From Halobellus ruber (GTDB lineage Archaea > Halobacteriota > Halobacteria > Halobacteriales > Haloferacaceae), in assembly GCF_014212355.1 (NCBI RefSeq), contig NZ_JACKXD010000001.1:916961-980960 (forward strand): a DNA stretch of 64,000 nt. Reading direction: 5' to 3'. The translations under genes were made by a program, and so were the position numbers. Positions 7,646-15,782 of the stretch are shown one piece after another; the stretch's first letter is position 1, and each line of letters starts with the position of its first letter. Under the pieces are notes generated by a model. That model searched no databases. It saw only the letters and a program-made list of their open reading frames with translations, and had not been told where the DNA came from.

Positions 7646-10081
7646 GTGGATCCGGACCTCCAGCCCGCCGCACTCGTCGACTGGCTCCGGGAGCGGCCGT
7701 ACTACGCCGGACAGATCCGCGATCACCGCCGCGTCCCGGGCCGGGACGCCGAGACCGCCCCTGTCGACCTCGAATCCAGACTCGACGGCGCGCTGTCGGA
7801 CCGGGGGATCGACGACCTCTACCGCCACCAGGCGGCCGCGATCGAGGCGGTCCGCGACGGCGACAACGTCGTGCTTGCGACGCCGACCGCGAGCGGCAAA
7901 AGTCTCGCGTACACGGTCCCGGCGTTCGAGCGCGCGATGGACCACGGCGGCCGGACGCTGTATCTCGGCCCCCAGAACGCCCTGATCGCGGACCAAGAGG
8001 AGACGCTCTCGGATCTCGCCCGGGGGCTCGGCTTCGGCAGTCGGGTGTCGGTCGCGGAGTACACCGGCCGGCTGTCGAAGTCGGAAAAGCGGGACGTCCG
8101 GGACCGACGGCCGACGGTCGTGCTCTCGAACCCGGATATGCTCCACTACGGGCTGTTGCCCCACGCCCACCGGCTGTGGGAGTGGCTCGCGAAATCGCTC
8201 GAGACGGTCGTGATCGACGAGATCCACGGCTACCGCGGCGTGTTCGGCAGCCACGTCGCGCTCGCTCTCCGCCGGCTCAACCGCGTCTGCGAGCGGTTCG
8301 GTAGCGACCCCCAGTACGTCTGCTGTTCGGCTACCATCGGCAACCCGGTCGAACACGCAGCGCGGGTCACCGGGAAGCATCCGGAAACGTTCCGGCTGGT
8401 CGACGAGGACACGAGCGCCGCGGGCGCGAAACACTGGCTGCTGTGGAACCCACCGGAGTACGACGGCGGCGACACCGCAGGCGCGAACGTTGCCGACGAC
8501 ACGCCGGGTGCGAACGACGGTACTCCCGGCGGCAACGCGGGCGAGGCGACCGGCGGGAGTGGCCGCCGGCGTTCCAGCCACGTCGAGACGAAGAACCTCT
8601 TCGTCGATCTGGTCGCCCGGGGCTTCCAGACGCTGGCGTTCACCCGCGCCCGGCAGACCGCCGAGCGGTACGCCACGGAGAGCGCCGCCGACCTCCGGGA
8701 GCGGGGCCACGGCGACGCCGCGGCGTCGGTGACGGCCTATCAGGGATCGCTCCGGAACGATAGGCGCAGAGAGATCGAGTCGGGACTCCACGACGGGTCG
8801 GTTCGCGGGGTGTGGTCGACGAACGCGCTGGAACTCGGCGTCGACGTCGGCGAACTCGACGCGGTGCTCATCGACGGCTACCCCGGCACCAGGATGTCGG
8901 CGTTCCAGCAGGCCGGCCGTGCGGGCCGCGGCGACGACGAGGCCCTCGTCATCCTCGTCGGCGGCGAGGACCAACTCGACCAGTACCTGCTCCGCAACCC
9001 CGAGGAGTTCTGGGCGGGCGAGCCCGAACGGGCGGTCTGCGATCCCGAGAACCCCGAACTCCTCCCCGACCACGTCGCCGCCGCGGCCGCCGAGAACTGG
9101 CTGAAGACGGGCGACAACGCCCATTTCGGGGAGTCGTTCCCCGATGTCGTCGCCGCGCTGACCGACGAGGGACGGCTCGACCGACGCGAGACCGACGCCG
9201 GCATCCGGTGGCTCCACGCCGGCGACGGCAGCCCCCAGCACGCGATGAGCCTCCGGACGATCGAGCGCCGCGAGGTCGACCTGCTGGACGACCGCTCGGG
9301 CGAGGTGATCTCGTCGCTGTCGTTCACGGATGCCCTCCGTGACGCCCACACGGGGGCGATCTACCACCACCAGGGCACTACCTACGAGGTCGTCGACCTC
9401 GACCTCGACCGGGACGTGGCCACCCTCCAGCCGACGTGGGCCGACTACTACACGCGGGTGCGCCACGACAAGACGATCACCGTCGAAGGGGATACGAAGA
9501 CGAAGCCGCTCCCGGGACGACCCGACGTCGACGTTCGTCTCGCCGAGGTGACGATGCGGAAGCGGATCACGGGGTTCGAGCGGCGCGACCCGCGGCGCGG
9601 CGAGACCATCGGCCGCGAGACGCTGGACCTGCCGGAGACGACGCTGCGGACCACCGCCTTGTACTTCACCGTCCCGCCGGAGATCGAGGTCGCGATGCGG
9701 GATCTGGGCGGCGAGTACGGGTTCAACGGCGGGATCCACGCCGCCGAACACGGGGCGATCTCCCTGTTTCCGCTGTCGTTTCTGTGTGACCGCGGCGACA
9801 TCGGCGGGCTGTCGACGCCGTATCACCCACACACCGAGCGGTCGACGATCTTCATCTACGACGGCTACCCCGGCGGCGTCGGGCTGACGAGGAGCGGCTA
9901 CGACGAGATCGGGACGCTGCTGGCCCGAACCCGCCGGATGATCCGCGAGTGCGACTGCGCGGACGGCTGTCCGGCGTGCGTCCAGTCGCCGCACTGCGGA
10001 AACGCCAACGATCCGCTGTCGACCGATGAGGCGGTGCTGCTCTTGGACGCGCTGACCGACGACGACGGGGGCGGGTGCTGA
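7646..10081 (+). CDS. MrfA-like DEXH helicase with C-terminal four-cysteine DUF1998 domain
   Basis: The product has 811 residues starting from a GTG; this start is placed just before a recognisable N-terminus, although the frame stays open upstream. Helicase core 1 has Walker A in ATPTASGKS (about 75-83) and DEIH (about 190). Core 2 has STNALELGVDVGELD and QQAGRAGRG. The last 40 residues have the cysteine pattern CDCADGCPACV...CGN, typical of the MrfA/YprA type. Bacterial MrfA repairs mitomycin damage independently of UvrA. An insertion rich in Gly/Asn/Asp (about 272-310) lies between the cores. The divergent DCC and DUF123 genes and the nearby photolyase make a loose repair neighbourhood. 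Confidence 0.9.
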   Translation: MDPDLQPAALVDWLRERPYYAGQIRDHRRVPGRDAETAPVDLESRLDGALSDRGIDDLYRHQAAAIEAVRDGDNVVLATPTASGKSLAYTVPAFERAMDHGGRTLYLGPQNALIADQEETLSDLARGLGFGSRVSVAEYTGRLSKSEKRDVRDRRPTVVLSNPDMLHYGLLPHAHRLWEWLAKSLETVVIDEIHGYRGVFGSHVALALRRLNRVCERFGSDPQYVCCSATIGNPVEHAARVTGKHPETFRLVDEDTSAAGAKHWLLWNPPEYDGGDTAGANVADDTPGANDGTPGGNAGEATGGSGRRRSSHVETKNLFVDLVARGFQTLAFTRARQTAERYATESAADLRERGHGDAAASVTAYQGSLRNDRRREIESGLHDGSVRGVWSTNALELGVDVGELDAVLIDGYPGTRMSAFQQAGRAGRGDDEALVILVGGEDQLDQYLLRNPEEFWAGEPERAVCDPENPELLPDHVAAAAAENWLKTGDNAHFGESFPDVVAALTDEGRLDRRETDAGIRWLHAGDGSPQHAMSLRTIERREVDLLDDRSGEVISSLSFTDALRDAHTGAIYHHQGTTYEVVDLDLDRDVATLQPTWADYYTRVRHDKTITVEGDTKTKPLPGRPDVDVRLAEVTMRKRITGFERRDPRRGETIGRETLDLPETTLRTTALYFTVPPEIEVAMRDLGGEYGFNGGIHAAEHGAISLFPLSFLCDRGDIGGLSTPYHPHTERSTIFIYDGYPGGVGLTRSGYDEIGTLLARTRRMIRECDCADGCPACVQSPHCGNANDPLSTDEAVLLLDALTDDDGGGC

Positions 10082-10102
10082 GTTGAACCTGTCCCGCGCC
10101 CC

Positions 10103-11722
10103 TTACGCTGCACCATCCCCGCCGAAGGCGTCCAGCCGCGACTGCTCGGCGGCCTCGGGTTCGGAACCGTCGTCGACCGACCCGCGGCCGTGCTTCCGGG
10201 CGATCGCCGCCGCCGCGTCGCGGCCGCCCGACAGCGACGCCCGGTCCGCGATCTCGGGGCGTCCTAAGGCGTCGGCGGCGTCCGGCCGCACCGCGGCGAT
10301 CCGCTCGCCGAACTCCTGTCGCGCCGCGTCGTAGTCAACGACCGGCCGCGGATACGTCTCCCCGACGATCACCCCGCAGTCGGATTGGACCGAAAGCGGG
10401 GTCCGCTCCGGCCGATCGAGGTGCTCGTCGGGCAGCGGTTCCAGTTCCGGCACCCACCGCCTGATGAACTCGCCTTCGGGATCCTGATCGCGGACCTGCT
10501 TCCGGGGGTTGTAGCGCCGCATCGTCGGTCGACCGACCAGCCCGCACTGTGATTGCCATTGCGTGTAGTTGATCGATGCGACCGAGTCGAGAAGGTGGTG
10601 GTGGAACCAGTCGGCGCCCTCCTGCCAGGGTTGTTGGAGCAGGTGGTAGTAGAACGACACGCACAGCGCGCGCATCCGGAAGTTCAGCCACCCCGTTTCG
10701 GCGAGACACCGCATCGACGCATCGACCATCGGGTAACCGGTCTCGCCCGCCTTCCAGGCTTCGATCAACCCCTCGTCCCGGCGGTCGGCGTTGAACCCCT
10801 GGAGAACCGGGTTGACAGCGGTGTCGAGCCATTCGGGCCAGTCTTCGAGTTTCTGCTCGTAGTGTTTGTTCCAGAACAGCCGGGAGACGAACGTCTCGGT
10901 GCCTCGACAAGCCGGCGCGGTGGCCGCGACGTACTGGTAGACCTGCCTGACGGAGAGACAGCCGAACTTGAGATGCGGCGAGAGCCCGCTGGTGCCCTCG
11001 CGGGCGTCGACCGGCGAGGAGATGTTGCCGGGATACTCGCGGATCCGGTCGACGAACGCCGCGAGGTTCCGCCTCGCAGCGGTGGTTCCACCCTCCGGAA
11101 CCATCGATTTCGCGGGTTCGACCCCGTATGCGGACTCGATGCCGCCGATCGTGACGCCCGTTGTGACCCCCCGGACCGAGACCGCCTCGGGGTTCCAGAC
11201 GTGGTGATCGTCGGTCAGCCAGGCCTCGACGTGCTCGCGCCACCCGTCCCGCGGCCGGTCGACCCCGCGGACGAGGCCGTCGCCGTCGACGAACGAGACG
11301 CCCGCCTCCGAGCGGGCGCGGCGGTCGCGCTCCAGCCCGTACCGGCCGCTCGGCGTCGCCGCGGTTACGACGTCCCACCCGGCGTCGCGGAACCGGCCAA
11401 GCACCTCGACCGGGTCGCCGTGGGCGAGCGTGAGTCCGGCGTCCGCGGCCGTTCGGTACTGGGCGTCGAGGTCGGCCAGACAGTCGTGGAGGAACCCGAC
11501 CCGGGCGTCGCAGGCCAGTCCGTCCGCCCCGTAGAACGACGGGTCGAACACGAACACCGGGAGGAGGGAGTCGGCCTCGGCGGCCGCCGCGACAACCGGG
11601 TGATCCGTAATCCGGAGGTGCTCGCGGTGCCAGACGACAGTGCCCGACTCGCCGGCGTCGAGCGTCGGGATCGCGGTCTCCAGCGGCCGATCCCCCAGGT
11701 CTACAGCGGTCGAGTCCGACAT
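10103..11722 (-). CDS. phr: Cryptochrome/photolyase family protein
   Basis: The 539-residue product has the N-terminal photolyase alpha/beta domain (GTVVWHREHLRITDHPVV, about 28-160) and the FAD-binding helical domain (about 265-480), with KFGCLSVRQVYQY, FWNKHYEQKLEDW, GYPMVDASMRCLAETGWLNFRMR and SINYTQWQSQCG. The family repairs UV pyrimidine dimers with blue light; some members are cryptochrome-like sensors. The C-terminal 50 residues after the core are acidic and low-complexity. It is convergent with the helicase gene, 21 bases apart. I cannot tell CPD from (6-4) specificity. Confidence 0.9.
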   Translation of the reverse strand: MSDSTAVDLGDRPLETAIPTLDAGESGTVVWHREHLRITDHPVVAAAAEADSLLPVFVFDPSFYGADGLACDARVGFLHDCLADLDAQYRTAADAGLTLAHGDPVEVLGRFRDAGWDVVTAATPSGRYGLERDRRARSEAGVSFVDGDGLVRGVDRPRDGWREHVEAWLTDDHHVWNPEAVSVRGVTTGVTIGGIESAYGVEPAKSMVPEGGTTAARRNLAAFVDRIREYPGNISSPVDAREGTSGLSPHLKFGCLSVRQVYQYVAATAPACRGTETFVSRLFWNKHYEQKLEDWPEWLDTAVNPVLQGFNADRRDEGLIEAWKAGETGYPMVDASMRCLAETGWLNFRMRALCVSFYYHLLQQPWQEGADWFHHHLLDSVASINYTQWQSQCGLVGRPTMRRYNPRKQVRDQDPEGEFIRRWVPELEPLPDEHLDRPERTPLSVQSDCGVIVGETYPRPVVDYDAARQEFGERIAAVRPDAADALGRPEIADRASLSGGRDAAAAIARKHGRGSVDDGSEPEAAEQSRLDAFGGDGAA

Positions 11723-11926
11723 AATCTATACGGCGGCCCCCCGGGTCCCCGACGGCGATTTCGACGCGGGCCGCGGGCTGCTCCGGTCGGAATCGGCCGT
11801 GGCCGCCGAGCGAGGCGCCGCGGTATCGACGCGGGGTGCCCGATTCATCTCGTCTCCCGTACGGTCGCGGGTGACTTGTGGGTTCGGGCCCCGTCGGATC
11901 CGGGAGAGCGACGGCCCCGCCCGCGA

Positions 11927-12880
11927 CTATTCGGGACGGACGAGGAGTTCGTCCGTGTAGAGGCTCCCCGCGGGCAGCTCCGACGCCGGGATCTCGTCGC
12001 CGTCGAGGTCCGTGAGGATGCCTTGCTCGGACAGCCACTCCACGAACGCGGCCCACCGATCGTGGTCCATCACCCCCCACTCGCCGTCGGGCGTGAGATA
12101 CGCGTCGGCGAGGCGGCGCTGGCTCTCCCGGAGGAACTCGGGGTCGTCGACGTCCATCCCCTCGGCCGTCTCCTGGAGGATGTCCGCGGCCTCTTCAGGG
12201 TGCTCCGCGGCGAAGCGGTAGCCGCGTGCGGTGGCGGCGAGGAACGCGCGCAGCTCGTCGCTGTCGCCCTCGATCGACGTCGGCCGCGCGAGCAGCGCGG
12301 GGGTGTAGCCGTAGGGGATCCCGTACTCGTCGAGGTAGAAGGGTGTTAGCCCGATGTCGTCGCGCTCGGCCAGCAGCCCCTCCCACGGCATAAACACCCA
12401 CGTCGCGTCGGCGTCGCCGTCGAGTAGCGTGTTCCAGATCCCGAGCTTCGGCGGGGTGACGATCTCGATGTCGCCCTCGCCGCCGTCGTTCCTGACGAGT
12501 TGCCGCACGATGTGGTCCTCGAACCGGGCGTCGTAGGAGGCGTAGGTCGCGCCGTCGAGATCCGCAGGGCGGTCGATTCCGCTCTCCTCCAGCGCGACGA
12601 TCGCGCTCCTGTCAACCTGTGCGATCGCCGCGATCGCCGTCAACGACGGGTACTCCGGGTGGGTATGGTAGCTGATTACGCTTTCCGACGGGGCGATCGC
12701 GAGCGTGGCGTCGCCGGTGGCGACCCGCTTTGCGGGCGTCCGCTCGTAGTCGTCCTCAGCCGGGGAATGGATCGACACCGATACCCCGTTGTCGGCGTAG
12801 TAGCCCTCAGCCTTCGCGACGTAGAATCCCGTGTGATTGGTGTTCGGGGTCCAGTCCAGCGCGAGATCGATGGTAGTCAT
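11927..12880 (-). CDS. THI5/NMT1-like pyrimidine-binding protein without signal peptide
   Basis: The 317-residue protein matches the NMT1/THI5-like periplasmic-binding fold that binds the thiamine pyrimidine precursor: DLALDWTPNTNHTGFYVAKAEGYY at the N-terminus is typical. The ATG at 12880 puts this motif at residue 4, so there is no Tat or Sec signal and no lipobox, unlike the other binding proteins in this window. No ABC permease or ATPase is adjacent. It may be a cytoplasmic THI5-like enzyme or a sensor, or it may depend on distant transport genes. The cysteine-rich motif of yeast Thi5 is not present. Substrate assignment rests on family resemblance. Confidence 0.8.
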   Translation of the reverse strand: MTTIDLALDWTPNTNHTGFYVAKAEGYYADNGVSVSIHSPAEDDYERTPAKRVATGDATLAIAPSESVISYHTHPEYPSLTAIAAIAQVDRSAIVALEESGIDRPADLDGATYASYDARFEDHIVRQLVRNDGGEGDIEIVTPPKLGIWNTLLDGDADATWVFMPWEGLLAERDDIGLTPFYLDEYGIPYGYTPALLARPTSIEGDSDELRAFLAATARGYRFAAEHPEEAADILQETAEGMDVDDPEFLRESQRRLADAYLTPDGEWGVMDHDRWAAFVEWLSEQGILTDLDGDEIPASELPAGSLYTDELLVRPE

Positions 12881-13202
12881 TCGCCGGTAATACCACACCA
12901 AAATAAAAAGCTCCTGTGGTCGCCCCGGTACGCCGAGTACGAGCGTGACGAACTGACCTGCTTCTCGACGTTGCCCTGCGCCGCGACAAAATTACAGCGG
13001 CTATTCATACTTTCAAACGTTTAAGAGGAACAAAATATATCAACCGAAATAAGTGGGCTATGGAACCTAACTGAGGTGGTCTCAAGAGATATAGTAAGAA
13101 ATAGTAGTTATAACTTCTGTTGATATAGTAGCGTCTGCAACTGGTTGCACATCCGATCGCACGCCGTCGTGCGATCGAGTGAGCGAAGACTTACAAACGC
13201 TA
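12881..13202. other. AT-rich intergenic region
   Basis: These 322 bases are much richer in A+T than the surroundings and hold no gene. The left part contains TATA-like stretches (for example near 13028-13045). The right part is the MITE-like element listed separately. Confidence 0.6.
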
Positions 13203-13207
13203 CTATA
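13124..13207. mobile_element. 84-bp MITE-like element with terminal and internal inverted repeats
   Basis: The left end TATAGTAGCGTCTGCAA and the reverse complement of the right end TATAGTAGCGTTTGTAA agree at 15 of 17 positions, with the outer 11 bases identical. Inside lies a perfect 9-bp hairpin (13155-13163 pairs with 13168-13176, loop CCGT). There is no coding capacity. This is the structure of a miniature inverted-repeat transposable element. The TA ends would fit a TA-targeting transposase, but I see no clear target duplication and cannot name a parent IS. The right end supplies the last codon and the stop of the Gfo/Idh gene. Confidence 0.65.
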
Positions 13208-14357
13208 GCTTAGACGCTTCTCGGACGTTTACCCACTCGCCCCGGTCGTTGCTACGCTCGACCGCGTCCAAGATGTGCTGGACGTGCAGCCCTGCCTGGA
13301 AGTCCGGCGCGTGTGCCTCCCCGGAGGCCACCACAGAGAGGAACTCGTAGTTCTCGTGAACCAGCGTGTGCTCCCACCCCAGGACGTGACCGGGCGGCCA
13401 CCATCGGTCGACGTACGGGTCGTCGGGGTCGGTGACCATCACGGTCTCGAACCCGCGGCTGTCGTCGGTGTGGACCTCCAGTTCGTTCAGGCGTTCGAGG
13501 TCGAACCTGATCGACCCCGCCGAGCCGTTGATCTCGATCACGTTCGCGTTCTTCCGTCCGGTCGCGTACCGAGAGGCCTCGAACAGCCCCATCGCGCCGC
13601 TGTCGAACTCGACCTGTGCGGTGTAGGCGTCGTCTACGGTGACCGGTCGGGTCTCGGTGCTCTCCTCGCCCTCGGCGTCGAGCGCCTCGCCCGCCTCGTC
13701 GGGAACGGGGCGTTCGTCCACGAACGTCTTCAGGTGTCCGGAAACGCGTGCGACGGGATCGTCGAGCAGGAACTGCGCGAGGTCCAGCGAGTGAGCGCCG
13801 AGGTCGCCGAGCGCTCCCGACCCGGCGATCTCCTCGGAGTTCCGCCAGCTCCAGGGCGCCGTCGGGTCGACCAGCCAGTCCTGGAGGTACTTCGCGCGGA
13901 CGTGTCGGATCTCGCCGAGGGCGCCGTCGTCGACGAGCCGCTTCGCATACCGGATGGCGGGGACGAACCGGTAGTTGAACGCGACCCCCGCGGTGGCGTC
14001 GGACGCCGCCGCGGCGTCGGCCATCCGTTCGGCGTCCGCGACGGTGTGTGCGAGCGGTTTCTCACAGAAAACGTGTGTCCCCGCCTCCAGCGCCGCGATT
14101 GACGGTTCGGCGTGGACGTTGTTCGGACCGAGGTTGTAGAAGACGTCGACGTCCTCGACGACCTCTCGCCAGTCGGTCGCGTACCGGTCGAACCCCAGTC
14201 GGTCGACGGCGTCGGACAGCGCCGCCTCGTCGCGTCCCACGAGCACGTCGCGCTCGACGGTCGGCGCGTCCGGGAAGAACATCCCGAGTCGGGCGAGCGC
14301 GTTCGCGTGAGCGGTGCCGATGAACCGGTACCCGAGGAAGCCGACTGACAGTGTCAT
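13203..14357 (-). CDS. Gfo/Idh/MocA family oxidoreductase
   Basis: The 384-residue product is an NAD(P)-dependent sugar or cyclitol dehydrogenase-like enzyme. It has the N-terminal Rossmann motif VGFLGYRFIGTAHANAL, the family signature HVFCEKPLAHTVADAERM (about 92-110), GVAFNYRFVPAIRYAKRL and the C-terminal domain with GALGDLGAHSLDLAQFLL. The ATG at 14357 is chosen since the Rossmann strand starts directly after it. Substrate unknown. The last codon and the stop codon lie within the MITE-like terminal repeat, so the original C-terminus may have been changed. It is divergent from the iron-box-controlled glycosyltransferase gene. Confidence 0.9.
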   Translation of the reverse strand: MTLSVGFLGYRFIGTAHANALARLGMFFPDAPTVERDVLVGRDEAALSDAVDRLGFDRYATDWREVVEDVDVFYNLGPNNVHAEPSIAALEAGTHVFCEKPLAHTVADAERMADAAAASDATAGVAFNYRFVPAIRYAKRLVDDGALGEIRHVRAKYLQDWLVDPTAPWSWRNSEEIAGSGALGDLGAHSLDLAQFLLDDPVARVSGHLKTFVDERPVPDEAGEALDAEGEESTETRPVTVDDAYTAQVEFDSGAMGLFEASRYATGRKNANVIEINGSAGSIRFDLERLNELEVHTDDSRGFETVMVTDPDDPYVDRWWPPGHVLGWEHTLVHENYEFLSVVASGEAHAPDFQAGLHVQHILDAVERSNDRGEWVNVREASKL

Positions 14358-14535
14358 CAGTACAACGCCCCCGAGGTTCGACCGGTCCGCTCCTGTTCCG
14401 TCGGCGATCCAGTGCCGCACACGCCCCGCGTGCAACCCGAATCCATACGCCCACTCGACGCCCCCGGGTCATAAATCCGGCATCGTCTCCGAACCCACAG
14501 CCCCTGAGACCCCTCGATCCGGGAGCGACAGATCT

Positions 14536-14551
14536 TTTAGGGTTGCCTAAA
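14536..14551. promoter_or_regulatory. DtxR-type iron-repressor box before the RGP-like gene
   Basis: TTTAGG-GTTG-CCTAAA is a perfect 6-bp inverted repeat with a 4-base spacer, ending 12 bases before the ATG at 14564 and overlapping the expected TATA position. It matches the box at 15761-15776 at every conserved base. Haloarchaeal DtxR-family repressors (Idr/SirR) are known to bind such TTAGG..CCTAA palindromes; that this one is bound is inferred. Confidence 0.7.
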
Positions 14552-14563
14552 GAATCCGAACCG

Positions 14564-15736
14564 ATGCAACAGGACGTCTGTGTCGTGGTTCCCACGATCC
14601 GCGAGTACGAGTGTATGCGGGCGTACTTCGAGAACGCCCGCGAGCACGGCTTCGACCTCGATCGTTTGTTCGTCCTTCTGGTCACGGAGGACTTCTGCGA
14701 CGTCGACGCGATGGAAGGGATGTTAGACGAGGAGGGCGTCGACGGCGCCGTCTACGACGGCACCCGGCGCGAACAGTGGTTCGAGTCACAGGGCGTCCCG
14801 GCTTTCTCCCATCTGATCCCGGAAGCCTCCCACGCTCAGACCAGTTTCGGCCTGCTGTATATGTGGGCCAACCCGCAGTTCGAGCGCGGCGTCTTCATCG
14901 ACGACGATACCCTCCCACACGACGAGTGGGACTTCTTCGGGCGTCACCTCGAAAACCTCGACCGCACAGACGAGGTCGAGTCCGTCCGCTCGGACGAGCG
15001 GTGGGTGAACGTCCTCTACCAGAACGACGAGGAGCACGGCCTCTACCCCCGCGGGTACCCATACTCCGCGATGGACGAGGCCGTCGAGACCGACCGGCGA
15101 CACCTGACCGACGTGGTCGCCTCCCAGGGGCTGTGGACGAACGTCCCCGACCTCGATGCGGTCCGGATCCTGATGGACGGCGACCTCGAAGGGCAGGCAC
15201 AGACCCGGACCGAGAAGGCGGACTTCGACGGCGACTTCGTGGCCGAGCCGGGCCAGTACCTCACCGTCTGCTCGATGAACCTCGCGTTCGAGCGGGAGGT
15301 AATCCCCGCGTTCTACCAGCTGCCGATGGACGAAAACGAGTGGTCGGTTGGCCGGTTCGACGACATCTGGTCGGGGGTGTTCCTCAAGCGCGCGGCGGAC
15401 CTCCTCGGCAAGGACGTCCTCACCGGCTACCCGCTGTGTGAGCACAACAAGGCGCCGCGGCCGACCTTCGACGACCTCAACAACGAGGTTCCGGGCCTCG
15501 AACTCAACGAGCACGTCTGGGAGGTCGTCGACGTCGCGGGCGAGGGCGCCGACACGTGGCGGGAGGCCGCGACGGCGATGGCGAAGGCGCTCGCCGACGG
15601 CGACTTCTCGGAGTGGAACAACGGCGACTTCCTCAACCACTGCGGGAACTACTGGCTGGACTGGCTGGCGTGCCTCTCGAAGGTCGCGCCACCAGCCGAC
15701 CAACCCACCGCGGACGCCACGGTCGCCGATGACTGA
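14564..15736 (+). CDS. RGP-like glycosyltransferase / alpha-1,4-glucan-protein synthase family
   Basis: The 390-residue protein resembles the reversibly glycosylated polypeptide (UDP-arabinopyranose mutase-like) family: VCVVVPTIREYECMRAYFENA at the start, the metal and nucleotide-sugar motif FIDDDTLPHDEWDFF (Asp113-115) and EHNKAPRPTFDDLNNE near the C-terminus. The family mutates or transfers nucleotide sugars in the cytosol. No membrane segment is present. The iron box just upstream places it under iron control together with the next operon, 46 bases downstream. Its role in iron limitation, if any, is unknown. Confidence 0.75.
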   Translation: MQQDVCVVVPTIREYECMRAYFENAREHGFDLDRLFVLLVTEDFCDVDAMEGMLDEEGVDGAVYDGTRREQWFESQGVPAFSHLIPEASHAQTSFGLLYMWANPQFERGVFIDDDTLPHDEWDFFGRHLENLDRTDEVESVRSDERWVNVLYQNDEEHGLYPRGYPYSAMDEAVETDRRHLTDVVASQGLWTNVPDLDAVRILMDGDLEGQAQTRTEKADFDGDFVAEPGQYLTVCSMNLAFEREVIPAFYQLPMDENEWSVGRFDDIWSGVFLKRAADLLGKDVLTGYPLCEHNKAPRPTFDDLNNEVPGLELNEHVWEVVDVAGEGADTWREAATAMAKALADGDFSEWNNGDFLNHCGNYWLDWLACLSKVAPPADQPTADATVADD

Positions 15737-15751
15737 TCCCGTATCGGAAGG

Positions 15752-15776
15752 TATAAACGATTTAGGTAAGCCTAAA
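15752..15776 (+). promoter_or_regulatory. TATA box and iron-repressor box of the iron ABC transporter
   Basis: TATAAA at 15752-15757 is followed by the palindrome TTTAGG-TAAG-CCTAAA at 15761-15776, which ends six bases before the ATG at 15783. The TATA box lies about 28 bases before the start, so the transcript should be leaderless, and a bound repressor would block initiation. It matches the box before the RGP-like gene. Confidence 0.75.
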
Positions 15777-15782
15777 ACAACT

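Noticed and set aside
7556..9994. Long minus-strand open frame opposite the MrfA-like helicase
   Set aside because: It is the antisense shadow of a gene with full helicase motifs. Only the DCC segment ending at 7127 is real.
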